Notes: generated by a model not told the origin, from the letters alone. Shown: positions 48,177 through 57,054, numbered from the stretch's first letter. The stretch: DNA of 64,000 nt from Rhodoglobus vestalii (GCF_006788895.1 NZ_VFRA01000001.1:2170001-2234000); one strand, 5' to 3'. Program-made: numbers and translations.

Positions 48177-48479
48177 ATGACGAAGACCACGAAGACCACG
48201 GCCCAGGATTATTCGGATGCGCAACTCACGCAGCTTGCCGATGCTTTCGAGTCGGCTTGGCCGGGAGCTGCGGACCAGCCGGCCCAGATGATTGATGGCT
48301 TCTGTGCTGGCGTACAGCCCCGACTTGCCCAATGTGGTGTCTTGGTCGCTATTGCGTTCGAGGACGAAGGTTTCCACAATGTGTTTGAGATGGTGGCTGG
48401 CAACCGCTCGCAAACGGAATGTGCTTGGAATCTTGGCATCATGCCTTGCGCGTTCGCAAATTACATCATCAACAGGTAG
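48177..48479 (+). CDS. Hypothetical protein
   Basis: 100 aa (MTKTTKTTAQDYSDAQLTQL...), starting at ATG 48177 behind AGGACCAACA. Mixed composition with a coherent amphipathic pattern, two Cys near 43 and 52 and a third near 83. No family is recognised. It sits alone between the integrase module and a decayed gene, so it is probably accessory cargo. Confidence 0.5.
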   Translation: MTKTTKTTAQDYSDAQLTQLADAFESAWPGAADQPAQMIDGFCAGVQPRLAQCGVLVAIAFEDEGFHNVFEMVAGNRSQTECAWNLGIMPCAFANYIINR

Positions 48480-48798
48480 CGGCCGAGGCCGGGGACGCCC
48501 CAGAATCGGGGCGGCTGTTATGGTTGCTCGGTGTTGGGCGTCCGCCCTGCCAGACGCAGGGGAGCGGGTTTTTAGCCTGGAGAGTCTGCTGTGAGTTGGT
48601 TAGTGCAGTGGACCCTGCTGGACGCGTGGAGTGAGGTCGCGGCTTGAAGCTCGACAGGCAGTCAGTGGCTATCGATAGCGTCCATCCTTAATCACGGTTT
48701 CGTCAACGAGGATCAGGAATACTGATGTCAGCGGCAACACCTGAGCTGGCTGCCAAGATTGTTGAGTTGCAACAGCGACGGAAGGGAATTCGGGTCAT

Positions 48799-49190
48799 GA
48801 CGGCGAAGCAAACGTATGCGAACACAGTTTTCTATGCCACCCCCTCGCGCCTGGAAGCACTTCGAGGCCCAGCCAGTGGTGTTATCGAGCTCCCGCGCTC
48901 ACTCTATTGAGGTCCTGTTAACGCCGGTCGAAAATAGGGCCAGTTCTGCCGCCCGGCACTATTGGCCCTATTTTGGACCGGCGTTAACAGGTCCCGAGCG
49001 GCTCGTTGACTTAGCGGACCATTCCGATCTGCAACGCATGTATCAAGCGGTTGTGCGCATCGGTATACAGGAGAACCAAGAAGCTTGGCTTGACGCAGAC
49101 CTACTGGTCGCCCTTTGGGCCAGTCTTGTACTTCCGCGACTTTGCACAGAGATATGGGAGTCGAAGTTTGTGCAGCTCCGGGGCCGTTCG
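48799..49190 (+). pseudogene. Decayed copy of the AbiEii-linked gene, MITE-interrupted
   Basis: Encodes TAKQTYANTVFYATPSRLEALRG ... IELPRSLY, then after a stop and an insertion GPERLVDLADHSDLQRMYQAV ... LDADLL, colinear with the intact 107-aa protein at 57161-57484 over almost its full length. Two lesions are visible: TGG to TGA at 48908-48910, and a 74-bp element 5 bp later. If the element is removed with one target copy, the frame continues correctly except for the TGA. No nucleotidyltransferase gene follows; homology ends near 49190. Confidence 0.8.
48916..48989. mobile_element. 74-bp MITE with 5-bp target duplication
   Basis: Two 27-bp inverted repeats (starting TGTTAACGCCGGTC at 48916 and ending GACCGGCGTTAACA at 48989) that match at 26 of 27 positions enclose a 20-bp centre. 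GGTCC is duplicated directly on both sides (48911-48915 and 48990-48994). It encodes nothing and must have been moved by a transposase acting on the same ends. The parent IS is not in the window. Confidence 0.85.
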
Positions 49191-49476
49191 TGCCATAACT
49201 CGGAAGCTCCTGGCGAACCACAAAGGTCGTTACTGCGACCCGTCGGGCATGAGCAGAGCTAAGGCCGCGCCGCCTTCGCGGGAAAGTACGTTGCCGTGGC
49301 GAGGTCAGGACACTCGGACGCCAACACACTGCTCGCGACCGGATACGAGCAGGACACTCGGTCGTCGCTGAACTCGCGGGCGACAACACCGCTGCGCGCG
49401 CCGCGTTGAGCTGAAGCTCCCGACGACGCGCGCCTGCTCGACGGATGCAGGAGCGAGCAATCACTGGCACCGAGGC

Positions 49477-50208
49477 TCAGGTGCCTAGAATTCGATAGCC
49501 AAATCCCCGAATGGTGGCGAGCGGCAGCGAGTCGCCGCTCGAGTCCTCAAGCTTGCGGCGGATGCGCCCGACCATCACGCGGATGCTTTTCGGGTCGGAT
49601 ACTGCGGGAAGCCCTAAGTACTCGGCCAGCTCGTCGGCGCTCACGACTCGGGGAGATTCCCGCATCAAGTAGCTGAGTAGTAGAAATTCGCGAGGCGAGA
49701 GTTCGATCACGCGCCCTCCCCGGGCGGCTTGGTGCGACTGCGGGTTGAGGCTCAGGTCGCCCACGTGAAGAATTGCGGCGGACTCGAGCGCGGGTAGTCC
49801 AAGGTGTTTGACAGAGGCGGCCAGCGCTCCCGCATTCAACGGAAGGTCGAGGAGCCTGCTTGCGCCCAGGGCGAGCGCCCGCGTGCCAGTCTCGACCGCG
49901 CTGGGTCCGGCGGCCATGCCGATGATGATCGGAACATCCGCCCATGAGCGGGTGGCACGCACGAACGCAATTGGGTCCATGCCAACTATGTCGGTTGGCA
50001 CGAGCACGACGTTGGGGCTTTCGCTCGTGAGGGCGATCAGGGCTTCCGCGGGCGTGGCATGGCAGACGAGTTCGATTCCTCGCCCCAGAAATTCGTCAGC
50101 AGAATCAAACGTGAGGCCGCCTGGCGACTCGCAGGTGGACACGCGCGGCGGCCAACGGGATGCTATCGCGGTCGGCCATGCCACGCCGTCGCGCGCCAAA
50201 TGCTTCAT
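49477..50208 (-). CDS. PhoB-like regulator with a degenerate receiver domain
   Basis: 243 aa. The C-terminal 100 residues are a good OmpR/PhoB winged helix (IELSPREFLLLSYLMRESPRVVSADELAEYLG ... IRVMVGRIRRKLED ... LATIRGFGYRIL). The first 130 have a receiver-like outline (PNVVLVPTDIVGMDPIAFVRATR, VPIIIGMAA, ALGASRLLDLPL) but the phospho-acceptor Asp position reads Pro, the acidic pair is missing and the switch Lys is not seen. It is divergent from pstB with PHO-box-like repeats between, so it probably controls the pst genes. No kinase gene is next to it. Confidence 0.8.
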   Translation of the reverse strand: MKHLARDGVAWPTAIASRWPPRVSTCESPGGLTFDSADEFLGRGIELVCHATPAEALIALTSESPNVVLVPTDIVGMDPIAFVRATRSWADVPIIIGMAAGPSAVETGTRALALGASRLLDLPLNAGALAASVKHLGLPALESAAILHVGDLSLNPQSHQAARGGRVIELSPREFLLLSYLMRESPRVVSADELAEYLGLPAVSDPKSIRVMVGRIRRKLEDSSGDSLPLATIRGFGYRILGT

Positions 50209-50253
50209 CGGGACTCCCTGCGATCTGTGCCAGATACCAGATTAGAATCTGAA

Positions 50254-50271
50254 GGTGAACGGAGGTTGAAT
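50254..50271 (-). promoter_or_regulatory. PHO-box-like repeat, regulator side
   Basis: On the minus strand TTCAACC and TTCACC units lie 11 bp apart (50270 and 50259), the period of actinobacterial PHO boxes. It faces the regulator gene. Confidence 0.5.
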
Positions 50272-50307
50272 GAAATCCGTCCATCCTTTACCGATTAGTA
50301 GACCGTC

Positions 50308-50325
50308 GTTAACGAGCCGTTCACC
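50308..50325 (+). promoter_or_regulatory. PHO-box-like repeat, pstB side
   Basis: GTTAACG (50308) and GTTCACC (50319) form an 11-bp direct repeat 70 bp before the pstB start, facing pstB. Confidence 0.55.
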
Positions 50326-50394
50326 TTGGGCAGCCAGACTAGAGGGATGCGGTTTGGAAACCCTCTCCGCGCCATCCGCTTCTCCGGAGGAATC

Positions 50395-51270
50395 ATGCAG
50401 CCAGACAGAGCTGCGGTCGTCGAGACGCCCGTGAGCACCCTAGCCAACGTGCGCGTCGAGATAGGTGCCGGCCGCTCTCCGCGCGCGATGTTCGGTACCG
50501 TCTTCGAGCTTCAGGAAGCGACCGTCAAGTATGGCTCGTTCACCGCGGTGAAGGGCGTGAACATGGTGATCCCGCGTCGCGAGATCACCGCTCTGATCGG
50601 ACCGAGTGGATGCGGCAAGTCCACGCTGCTGCGAGCCTTCAACCGCATGAACGACCTGATCCCCAATGCTAAAGTCGAGGGCAAGTTTCTCTACAACGGT
50701 GAAGACATTTACGCCCCTGATGTCGACCCGGTCGAGGTTCGCCGACGCATCGGCATGGTTTTCCAGAAGCCGAACCCGTTTCCGAAATCGATTTACGACA
50801 ACGTCGCGTTCGGCCCGCGCTTGAACGGTTACAAGGGCAGCATGGATGACTTGGTGGAAGAATCCCTGAGGAAATCCTTTCTCTGGGACGAGGTCAAAGA
50901 TAAGCTCAAAGAGAGCGGCTTCTCGCTCTCGGGTGGCCAGCAGCAGCGCCTCTGCATCGCGCGGGCCATCGCGGTCGACCCGGAAGTGATCCTGATGGAT
51001 GAACCGTGCTCCGCCCTCGACCCCATCGCGACTCTTCGAATCGAAGACCTCATGCGCGAAATGAAGAACGACTACACGATCGTCATCGTCACTCACAACA
51101 TGCAGCAGGCCGCTCGCGTGTCAGACTCGACCGCCTTCCTGACCGTCGATATCGACGATGACAAAGGCGAACGCACCGGCGCGCTCGTCGAGTTCGACCG
51201 CACCGACATGATCTTCTCGAATGCCTCAGACCCGCGGACCGAAGATTACATCTCCGGCCGGTTCGGGTAA
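50395..51270 (+). CDS. pstB: Phosphate ABC transporter ATPase
   Basis: 291-aa ABC ATPase with Walker A ([20 protein letters not shown]), Q-loop [20 protein letters not shown], signature [16 protein letters not shown], Walker [14 protein letters not shown] and the PstB switch [16 protein letters not shown] 50395 has a GGAGGAATC site; upstream frame is not used. An N-terminal extension of about 35 residues precedes the ATPase fold. It is the first gene of the pst cluster, unlike the common pstSCAB order. Confidence 0.94.
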   Translation: MQPDRAAVVETPVSTLANVRVEIGAGRSPRAMFGTVFELQEATVKYGSFTAVKGVNMVIPRREITALIGPSGCGKSTLLRAFNRMNDLIPNAKVEGKFLYNGEDIYAPDVDPVEVRRRIGMVFQKPNPFPKSIYDNVAFGPRLNGYKGSMDDLVEESLRKSFLWDEVKDKLKESGFSLSGGQQQRLCIARAIAVDPEVILMDEPCSALDPIATLRIEDLMREMKNDYTIVIVTHNMQQAARVSDSTAFLTVDIDDDKGERTGALVEFDRTDMIFSNASDPRTEDYISGRFG

Positions 51271-51276
51271 CCAATC

Positions 51277-51309
51277 GTTGACTGACGGTCCACCCGCCGT
51301 TCACCTGAG
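51277..51309 (+). promoter_or_regulatory. Three-unit PHO box before pstS
   Basis: Units GTTGACT (51277), GTCCACC (51288) and GTTCACC (51299) recur at exactly 11-bp intervals, directly after pstB and 92 bp before the pstS start. It suggests a second, internal PHO promoter. Confidence 0.68.
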
Positions 51310-51400
51310 CGCAAGCAGGTGTTTACTCGCGCTCCGCAGTCTGGTTCCGAAGCGAACAGCTCGCTTCACTTCCACTAAGCCTGAGGTAAGGAAAATCCGA

Positions 51401-52483
51401 ATGACTATTCGCAGCAAGAGCATGATGGGTGTCGCGCTCGCCGCGGCACTCGTGATGACCGTCTCCGCGTGCGCCACCGACGCCGAGCCCGGTGCAGAGG
51501 AGCCTACCGAATCCCTCGCGGGAAATCTTGAGGGTGCCGGGGCCAGCTTCCCGGACCCCGTTTTTCAGGAGTATGCATTCGCTTACAGCGGCGACGTTCA
51601 GCCCGGCGTCCAGATCAACTACCAGTCCATCGGCTCCGGCGGCGGCATCGAGCAGTTCCTGCTTGAGACAGTCGACTTCGGTTCTTCAGAGAAGTTTCTA
51701 GACGACGAGACGCTTGCCGAGGCAAGCGAGATCCGCGGCTGTGACGCTATCCAGTTCCCCGTGCTCTTTGGCGCGGTGACGATCGCATTTGGCGATGACC
51801 AGTTCGATGGCCTAGTTCTTGAGGCCGAGACCATCGCGGCCATCTTCCAGCGCGAGATCACGAACTACAACGACCCGGCCATCGCCGCCCTGAACCCCGA
51901 CTTCGACCTGCCAGACCTCGAAATCATCCCGGTCCACCGCTCAGACGGATCCGGCACGACGTCGGTATTCACCGTCTATCTCGATGATGCAGCTGACAAC
52001 TGGGAACTGGGCAACGGCACAGAGGCTCAGTGGCCTTCCGGCACCATCGGCGGCAAGGGCAATGAGGGCGTCACGGCGGGTATACAGCAGAACGACGGTG
52101 GTCTTGGTTACATCAACCAGGCTTACGCGCTCATCAACGACCTGCCGACCGCGGCCGTTGTTAACGCTGATGGCAACGCCGTGGAGGCAACGCTTGAGGC
52201 AACCACCGAGGCGCTCGATGTTCTTGAAATTCCGGAGAGCTTCCAGTACAACATCCTCGGAATTGGCGGCGGCGGTTACCCGATCGCGGGCTCGAACTGG
52301 ATCTTCGCCTGGGAGTGCGGCTACGACGAGAACCAGGAGGCTCTACTGAAGAGCTACTGGACTTGGGCAACCCAAAGCGACGAGGCAAACGCTCTCGCCA
52401 CTGACCTGGGCTACGCCCCTCTGGGCGAAGGTCTCAAGCCTAAGGTGCAGGCGGCGATCGACCGAATCAACAGCAAAAACTAG
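51401..52483 (+). CDS. pstS: Phosphate-binding lipoprotein
   Basis: 360 aa with a lipoprotein signal (VMTVSACATDAE; lipidated Cys near 27) and the PstS fold: GAGASFPDPVFQEY, YQSIGSGGGIEQFL, VHRSDGSGTTSVFTVYL and GYINQAYALIN. It captures phosphate for PstC/PstA. A TAAGGA site precedes ATG 51401; the 180-bp longer open frame is rejected. A three-unit PHO box lies just upstream. Confidence 0.94.
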   Translation: MTIRSKSMMGVALAAALVMTVSACATDAEPGAEEPTESLAGNLEGAGASFPDPVFQEYAFAYSGDVQPGVQINYQSIGSGGGIEQFLLETVDFGSSEKFLDDETLAEASEIRGCDAIQFPVLFGAVTIAFGDDQFDGLVLEAETIAAIFQREITNYNDPAIAALNPDFDLPDLEIIPVHRSDGSGTTSVFTVYLDDAADNWELGNGTEAQWPSGTIGGKGNEGVTAGIQQNDGGLGYINQAYALINDLPTAAVVNADGNAVEATLEATTEALDVLEIPESFQYNILGIGGGGYPIAGSNWIFAWECGYDENQEALLKSYWTWATQSDEANALATDLGYAPLGEGLKPKVQAAIDRINSKN

Positions 52484-52561
52484 CTCCGCCTGACAGTGGC
52501 GGAACCCCGCGAGGTTCCGCCACTGTTCTCTCGCCCTCCGGCCGAAATTACGAAGGACGGC

Positions 52562-53557
52562 ATGACTCTCACCGACAAGCCAACTCCCGCCAGCGCGCTG
52601 CGCAGCCGCGGACTCGGGCGGTACTCGGATCGCGCATTCTCCGCGCTGCTCGTTCTCGCCGGGAGCAGCGTGCTGATAGTTCTTGCTGCAATGGTAATTC
52701 GCACACTGATCGACGCGTGGCCGGTGTTCGAGTACACCGGCTTTTTCGAGTTCCTCTTCGGGCAGGATTGGGAGGCGGGATACAGTCGCACCGAATTCAC
52801 CGGCACTTACGGCGCCTGGCCTTTCATCTTCGGAACGCTCTACACGGCTGTGATCGCGGTGGTGATGGCACTTCCACTCGCCATCGGCGTCTCGCTATAC
52901 ATCAACTTCTACGCGCCGAAGCGTGCACGCACTGTGCTCTCGTACTCCGTCGAAATCCTGGCAGCCGTGCCGTCGATCATCTTCGGCCTCTGGGGGCTGC
53001 TCTGGTTTGTGCCCAATGTGCTGCACCCCGTCACCAAATGGGTGAACGCGACGCTTGGCGAGGTGATCCCCTACTTCGGCGGTTCGGTGCCCAACGCCAA
53101 CTACTTCCACGCTGGGTTCGTGCTCGGCATCATGATTCTGCCGATCATTACCGCGATCGTGCGCGAGGTCATGGCAACAACACCTCCCGACGAGGTCGCG
53201 GCGGCCTACGGGCTGGGAGCCACAAGGAACGAGGTATTGAGCAGGGTTGTCATCCCTCGAAGCTTCGGCGGGATCGTCGGCGGCACGATGCTGGGATTGG
53301 GACGTGCTCTCGGTGAGACGATCGCGGTGCTCATGCTTGTGGGCGGCTCCCAACAGTGGGACACCCGCCTGTTCTTTCCCGGTGACTCGCTGGCATCGCA
53401 CATCGCCTCGACTTTCCAGGACGCCTCGCCGGAGACCTTGACCGCGCTCATGGGCATCGGCGTCGTGCTCTTTATTGTGACCATGATCGTGAATGTCATC
53501 GCCCGCCTCATCGTCTGGCGGTTCGCACGCTCAGCTTCGGCGGGAGACGCACTATGA
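52562..53557 (+). CDS. pstC: Phosphate ABC transporter permease
   Basis: 331-aa permease with six membrane helices, an N-terminal helix and a DxWPxF-like periplasmic start; the EAA loop reads EVAAAYGLGATRNEVLSRVVIPRSFGGIVGG near 225-255. ATG 52562 has a GAAGGAC site; the GTG at 52496 is rejected. It overlaps pstA by 4 bp (ATGA), so both permease halves are coupled. Confidence 0.93.
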   Translation: MTLTDKPTPASALRSRGLGRYSDRAFSALLVLAGSSVLIVLAAMVIRTLIDAWPVFEYTGFFEFLFGQDWEAGYSRTEFTGTYGAWPFIFGTLYTAVIAVVMALPLAIGVSLYINFYAPKRARTVLSYSVEILAAVPSIIFGLWGLLWFVPNVLHPVTKWVNATLGEVIPYFGGSVPNANYFHAGFVLGIMILPIITAIVREVMATTPPDEVAAAYGLGATRNEVLSRVVIPRSFGGIVGGTMLGLGRALGETIAVLMLVGGSQQWDTRLFFPGDSLASHIASTFQDASPETLTALMGIGVVLFIVTMIVNVIARLIVWRFARSASAGDAL

Positions 53558-54495
53558 CCGACCTAATCGACAAGAAGTCCACGGAGCAGGCGGGAAAGAC
53601 CACGCCGACCGGTCACGTGAGCATTATGGTGCGTGGGGCGAACGCGGCTGGCCGGGCCCGCCGCGATGTCTTCACCAAATACCTGCTCGGAGCGGTGATG
53701 ATTATCGCGGCTATCCCGCTTGTATTGATTGTCGCCGAGGTCGTGCGTGAGGGAGCGGGAGCGATCTCGCTCGAATTCTTTACCGAGCGTGAGCCCCCGC
53801 CGGCACGCGAGGGGGGCGGCTATGCTGCCGGTTTCGTTGGCACCGGCATCATGATGCTCATGGCGATCGGCATGGCGGTGCCGATCGGCCTGGCCGCCGC
53901 GGTCTACCTTGTCGATTATGGAAAGGGTTTTTTTGCCACCATCATCCGCTTCTTCACCGACGTCATGACCGGCATCCCGTCGGTGTTTGTCGGACTCGCC
54001 GTTTACGCCATCCTCATCCTCGGCAGCGGACAGGTCATCGGCTTTGGGGGGTTCACGGGCGCTGTTGCCATCGCAATCGTGATGCTTCCGATCATTGTGC
54101 GCTCATCAGAGGAAGTGCTGAAGACGGTGTCGCAGGAATTGCGTCGAGGGGCCTTCGCCCTCGGTGCGCGCAAGTGGCAGACCACGACGAAGGTCGTACT
54201 GCCTGCTGCGGCGCCCGGCCTGACGACAAGCGTGATGCTCGGCATAGCGCGCGGAACGGGCGAGACTGCCCCGCTGATTTTGACCGCATTCGGCAACGTG
54301 AACATAGTCTGGGCGTTCTTCAACGTCGCAATCGGCGCGGTGCCGTTGCAGATCTACAGCGGTGCGGGGCAGCCCTTCGATCCCGGCATTGAGCGTGCGT
54401 GGGGTGGAGCCTTGTCGTTGCTCGTGATCGTGATGGTGCTCACCGTCATCGCGCGGTACATCGGCGCGCGCGCAACCAAAGCGCACCGGATCTGA
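53554..54495 (+). CDS. pstA: Phosphate ABC transporter permease
   Basis: 313-aa permease with six helices, the EAA loop (ELRRGAFALGARKWQTTTKVVLPAAAPGLTTS) and the PstA-typical ITGIPSVFVGL region (MTGIPSVFVGLAVYAI). It forms the channel with PstC. No phoU gene follows, although it commonly closes pst operons. Confidence 0.93.
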   Translation: MTDLIDKKSTEQAGKTTPTGHVSIMVRGANAAGRARRDVFTKYLLGAVMIIAAIPLVLIVAEVVREGAGAISLEFFTEREPPPAREGGGYAAGFVGTGIMMLMAIGMAVPIGLAAAVYLVDYGKGFFATIIRFFTDVMTGIPSVFVGLAVYAILILGSGQVIGFGGFTGAVAIAIVMLPIIVRSSEEVLKTVSQELRRGAFALGARKWQTTTKVVLPAAAPGLTTSVMLGIARGTGETAPLILTAFGNVNIVWAFFNVAIGAVPLQIYSGAGQPFDPGIERAWGGALSLLVIVMVLTVIARYIGARATKAHRI

Positions 54496-54513
54496 GATTT
54501 GCGGGGGCGCCAG

Positions 54514-54664
54514 CTACGCGAAGAACTTCATCGAGTGTTCGACGGCCCGATTAGCGACGACACCGACCACGGCGATCAGGGCAATGCCGACCGGGGATAC
54601 CCAGCGGCGGGCGCGCCCCAGAACGAGTATCGCGCGAACCCTCAGGTTGTGTAGATCTTTGCAG
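54514..54664 (-). pseudogene. Possible C-terminal remnant of a membrane protein
   Basis: A frame without a start reads NLRVRAILVLGRARRWVSPV GIALIAVVGVVANRAVEHS to the stop at 54514. One clear membrane helix and a charged end give it a protein-like look. No family can be named. It lies in the 323-bp gap between pstA and the SMR gene, which otherwise holds nothing I can support. Confidence 0.3.
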
Positions 54665-54818
54665 GTGCCCGGCTCGCGTGAGGCTTCCGCACGCAGGTCG
54701 CACAGAGCAGCCCTGCCAAGTGGCAGCGGCTTTGATGCCGCGGTGATGTAGCTGCACCGACGGCTCCCGACGACGGATCAGTACCGGGTACGCGACAAGA
54801 CTGGCCAAGGAGACTGTT

Positions 54819-55142
54819 GTGTACTGGCTAATTCTGATTTTTTCTGGAGTGTTCGAAGTCGTCTGGGCAACTGCGCTCGGCAAGTCCGAGGGCTTCTCGA
54901 AGCTCTGGCCGACCGTAGTGTTTGGCGTCGCTCTCATGGCGAGCATGAGTGGGCTTGCCTTTATGATGCGCGAACTGCCCGTCGGCACCTCCTACGCGGT
55001 ATGGGTCGGCATCGGTGCTGCGCTCACCTTGACCTACACAATGGTGTTCGGCACCGAATCCGTGTCTTGGGTAAAAGTCCTGCTCATCATGGGGCTCATC
55101 GGACGTGTCGTCGGGCTCAAGCTCGTCGACTCGTCACGCTAG
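54819..55142 (+). CDS. SMR-family exporter, SugE/Gdx-like
   Basis: 107 aa with four membrane helices and the essential Glu near 13 (SGVFEVVWATAL), plus the SugE-like GLAFMMRELPVGTSYAVWVGIGA. SugE-type members export guanidinium, others quaternary ammonium compounds. An AAGGAG site precedes the GTG start. It is single, not paired, which fits a homodimeric Gdx rather than a heterodimeric pair. No convincing guanidine riboswitch is seen upstream. Confidence 0.8.
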   Translation: MYWLILIFSGVFEVVWATALGKSEGFSKLWPTVVFGVALMASMSGLAFMMRELPVGTSYAVWVGIGAALTLTYTMVFGTESVSWVKVLLIMGLIGRVVGLKLVDSSR

Positions 55143-55194
55143 TTGTGTGGCCATAACCGCCGGATAGATAACCTTTTCTGGAAAATTTCCAAAA

Positions 55195-55234
55195 ATAACG
55201 GAACGGTAACTAGACAGCGTTATCTTTCCGTTAT
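55195..55234. repeat. Inverted repeat in AT-rich gap
   Basis: ATAACGGAA and TTCCGTTAT form a perfect 9-bp inverted repeat with a 22-bp centre. It lies in the 256-bp AT-rich gap between the SMR gene and the IS. Its role is unknown; an operator or an old element end is possible. Confidence 0.4.
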
Positions 55235-55469
55235 ACATTCATGGGGCAGAAGCTGTTTGCTGTGACAGCTACTGCAGAATGTGATTGCAGGACACTCTTG
55301 GTGCAAGGGAGAGTGTCGGTTTCATTCCTCTGAAACTGGCCCTCAAACTAGTTAACGAGGAACCCCGTGATACCCAGTCGACCGGCTGATCCCCTCTCTG
55401 TCAGGCTGGTGTGAGACACCCCGCGGTTGTGGGGTGAGCCTTTGAGAGGGCGGGGAACGGATCACCATC

Positions 55470-55895
55470 ATGGAAGAATCACGACCCCCGACGACCGAGG
55501 ACTCGGTCACGGATCCGGCCGCTCGGCCGGTGCGTCGGACGTATCCGGCGGAGTATCGGGCCAGGGTGCTCGCGGAGTACGAGGCGGCCCCGCACGGGCA
55601 GAAGTCCGCGGTGTTGCGCCGCGAGGGGATCTACCAGACCCTCGTCGCGGAGTGGGCCAAGGCTCGGGACGCCGAGGCGGCCGGGACGACATATAAGCGT
55701 GAGCGCAAGTCCCGCTCGAAGGACCCCGGAACAGCGGTCCAGGCGGTGAAGTTGGAGGCTGAGAATCAGCGGTTGACACAGCAGCTGGCGCAGACCCAGG
55801 CCGCGTTGGACGTGATGGGAAAAGTACACGGGCTCTTGGAGCTGCTCTCCGAGCGCAGTCCCCAGAGTCCGCCCGAGACAGGACCGAGCCGATGA
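55470..55895 (+). CDS. IS3-family transposase OrfA
   Basis: 141 aa: a helix-turn-helix domain (RRTYPAEYRARVLAEYEAAPHGQKSAVLRREGIYQTLVAEW) followed by a leucine-zipper-like coiled coil (KLEAENQRLTQQLAQTQAAL), the normal OrfA build that binds IS ends. The stop overlaps the OrfB start as ATGA, so OrfB could be reached by coupling or frameshifting. Confidence 0.88.
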   Translation: MEESRPPTTEDSVTDPAARPVRRTYPAEYRARVLAEYEAAPHGQKSAVLRREGIYQTLVAEWAKARDAEAAGTTYKRERKSRSKDPGTAVQAVKLEAENQRLTQQLAQTQAALDVMGKVHGLLELLSERSPQSPPETGPSR

Positions 55896-56938
55896 GCGTC
55901 GAGACGATCATGGACACCGCGTTCACCGAGCTGGTCGCTCTGTCTTTGACGGTCGTTGCCGCGTGCGTGCTCACCGGCAGGTCCCGGGCCACGCATTACC
56001 GGCGGGTGAACCCTCCGACGAAGAAGGCTGATCCGGTACCTCAGGCGCAGCGGACGAAACCGCCCTCGACGCTCACCGTGGACGAGCGAGAGCGAGTGCT
56101 GGCGGTGATCAACCGGCCCGCCTATGCGGATCTGTCGATCTGTCAGATCTGGGCGCGGGAGCTGGACGAGGACCGGTACTACTGTTCAATGTCGTCGATG
56201 TATCGCATCGCCCGGACCGCAGGCCAGGTCCGGGAACGTCGCCGACTCGCGTCGCATCCGGCGAAGAAGATCCCGGAACTGCTCGCGACTGGACCCTCGG
56301 AAGTGTGGTCGTGGGATATCACGAAGCTACGCGGCCCGGTCAAAGGCGTCTGGTACCACCTGTATGCACTGATCGATATCTTCTCGAGGTACTCACCGGG
56401 ATGGATGGTGCGCTCCTTTGAGGACTCCGTCGTCGCGGCCGAGTTCATCGACGAGGCCGTAGCCCGCAACGGGTCACGCCCGCACACGATCCACGCCGAC
56501 TGGGGCACCTCGATGACCTCCAAGACCGTCGCGATGCTCCTGACTGATCTCGGCATCACCCGATCACACTCCAGGCCGCGGGTCTCCAACGACAACCCGT
56601 TCTCCGAAGCCCAGTTCAAGACACTGAAGTACGTGCCCGACTTCCCACACCACTTCGATTCCCTTGCCCAAGCGCAAACATTCTGCGACGCATTCTTCAC
56701 CGATTACAACCACGTGCACCATCACTCCGGGATCGGCTGGCACACACCCGCGTCCGTTCACCAAGGCACCTATGCCGATATCGACGAGGACCGCCAAGCG
56801 ACGCTGAACCGTGCGTGGATCGAGCATCCGGAGCGCTTCAATCGCCGCCCCCAGCCACCACAGATCAGCACAGAGATCTGGATCAACGAGCCCGCGAAGG
56901 AGACACCAGCGACGACCGCCATCACAGAAACAGTCTAG
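55892..56938 (+). CDS. IS3-family transposase OrfB
   Basis: 348-aa DDE integrase with catalytic residues in WSWDITKL, HADWGTSMTSK and the final Glu in NPFSEAQFKTLKY. The frame is complete, so the element may still be active. Note HADWGT where many relatives have HADRGS. Length is normal for OrfB with an N-terminal HTH_21-like domain. Confidence 0.9.
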   Translation: MSVETIMDTAFTELVALSLTVVAACVLTGRSRATHYRRVNPPTKKADPVPQAQRTKPPSTLTVDERERVLAVINRPAYADLSICQIWARELDEDRYYCSMSSMYRIARTAGQVRERRRLASHPAKKIPELLATGPSEVWSWDITKLRGPVKGVWYHLYALIDIFSRYSPGWMVRSFEDSVVAAEFIDEAVARNGSRPHTIHADWGTSMTSKTVAMLLTDLGITRSHSRPRVSNDNPFSEAQFKTLKYVPDFPHHFDSLAQAQTFCDAFFTDYNHVHHHSGIGWHTPASVHQGTYADIDEDRQATLNRAWIEHPERFNRRPQPPQISTEIWINEPAKETPATTAITETV

Positions 56939-56965
56939 AAACCAGATGTCTCACTTGACTTGACA

Positions 56966-57054
56966 AATTCCGGATCGACGTCCAGGAAATCCTGGGATGC
57001 CATCACCGTTGAGTCGAATAGTGTGATGGTCTGCACGGTTGGCGGACCGTTCAT
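56966..57054 (-). pseudogene. 5' fragment of a gene cut by the IS
   Basis: From ATG 57054 on the minus strand a frame reads MNGPPTVQTITLFDSTVMAS QDFLDVDPEF before running into the right end of the IS3 element and ending there. The rest of the gene is not found on the other side of the IS. The function is not recognisable. Confidence 0.3.

Larger units (their letters stand above)
55399..56965 (+). mobile_element. Complete IS3-family insertion sequence
   Basis: 1567 bp with two overlapping transposase genes. The ends TGTCAGGCTGGTGTGAGACA (55399) and TGTCTCACTTGACTTGACA (56947-56965) are imperfect inverted repeats with the TG...CA tips usual for IS3 elements. No target duplication is visible: CTCTC stands on the left and AATTC on the right, so the flanks may have recombined. 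Confidence 0.8.

Noticed and set aside
54496..54818. Guanidine riboswitch in front of the SugE-like gene
   Set aside because: I looked for ykkC-type conserved blocks and ACGR-loop hairpins and found none that hold together; the gap looks like decayed coding DNA instead.
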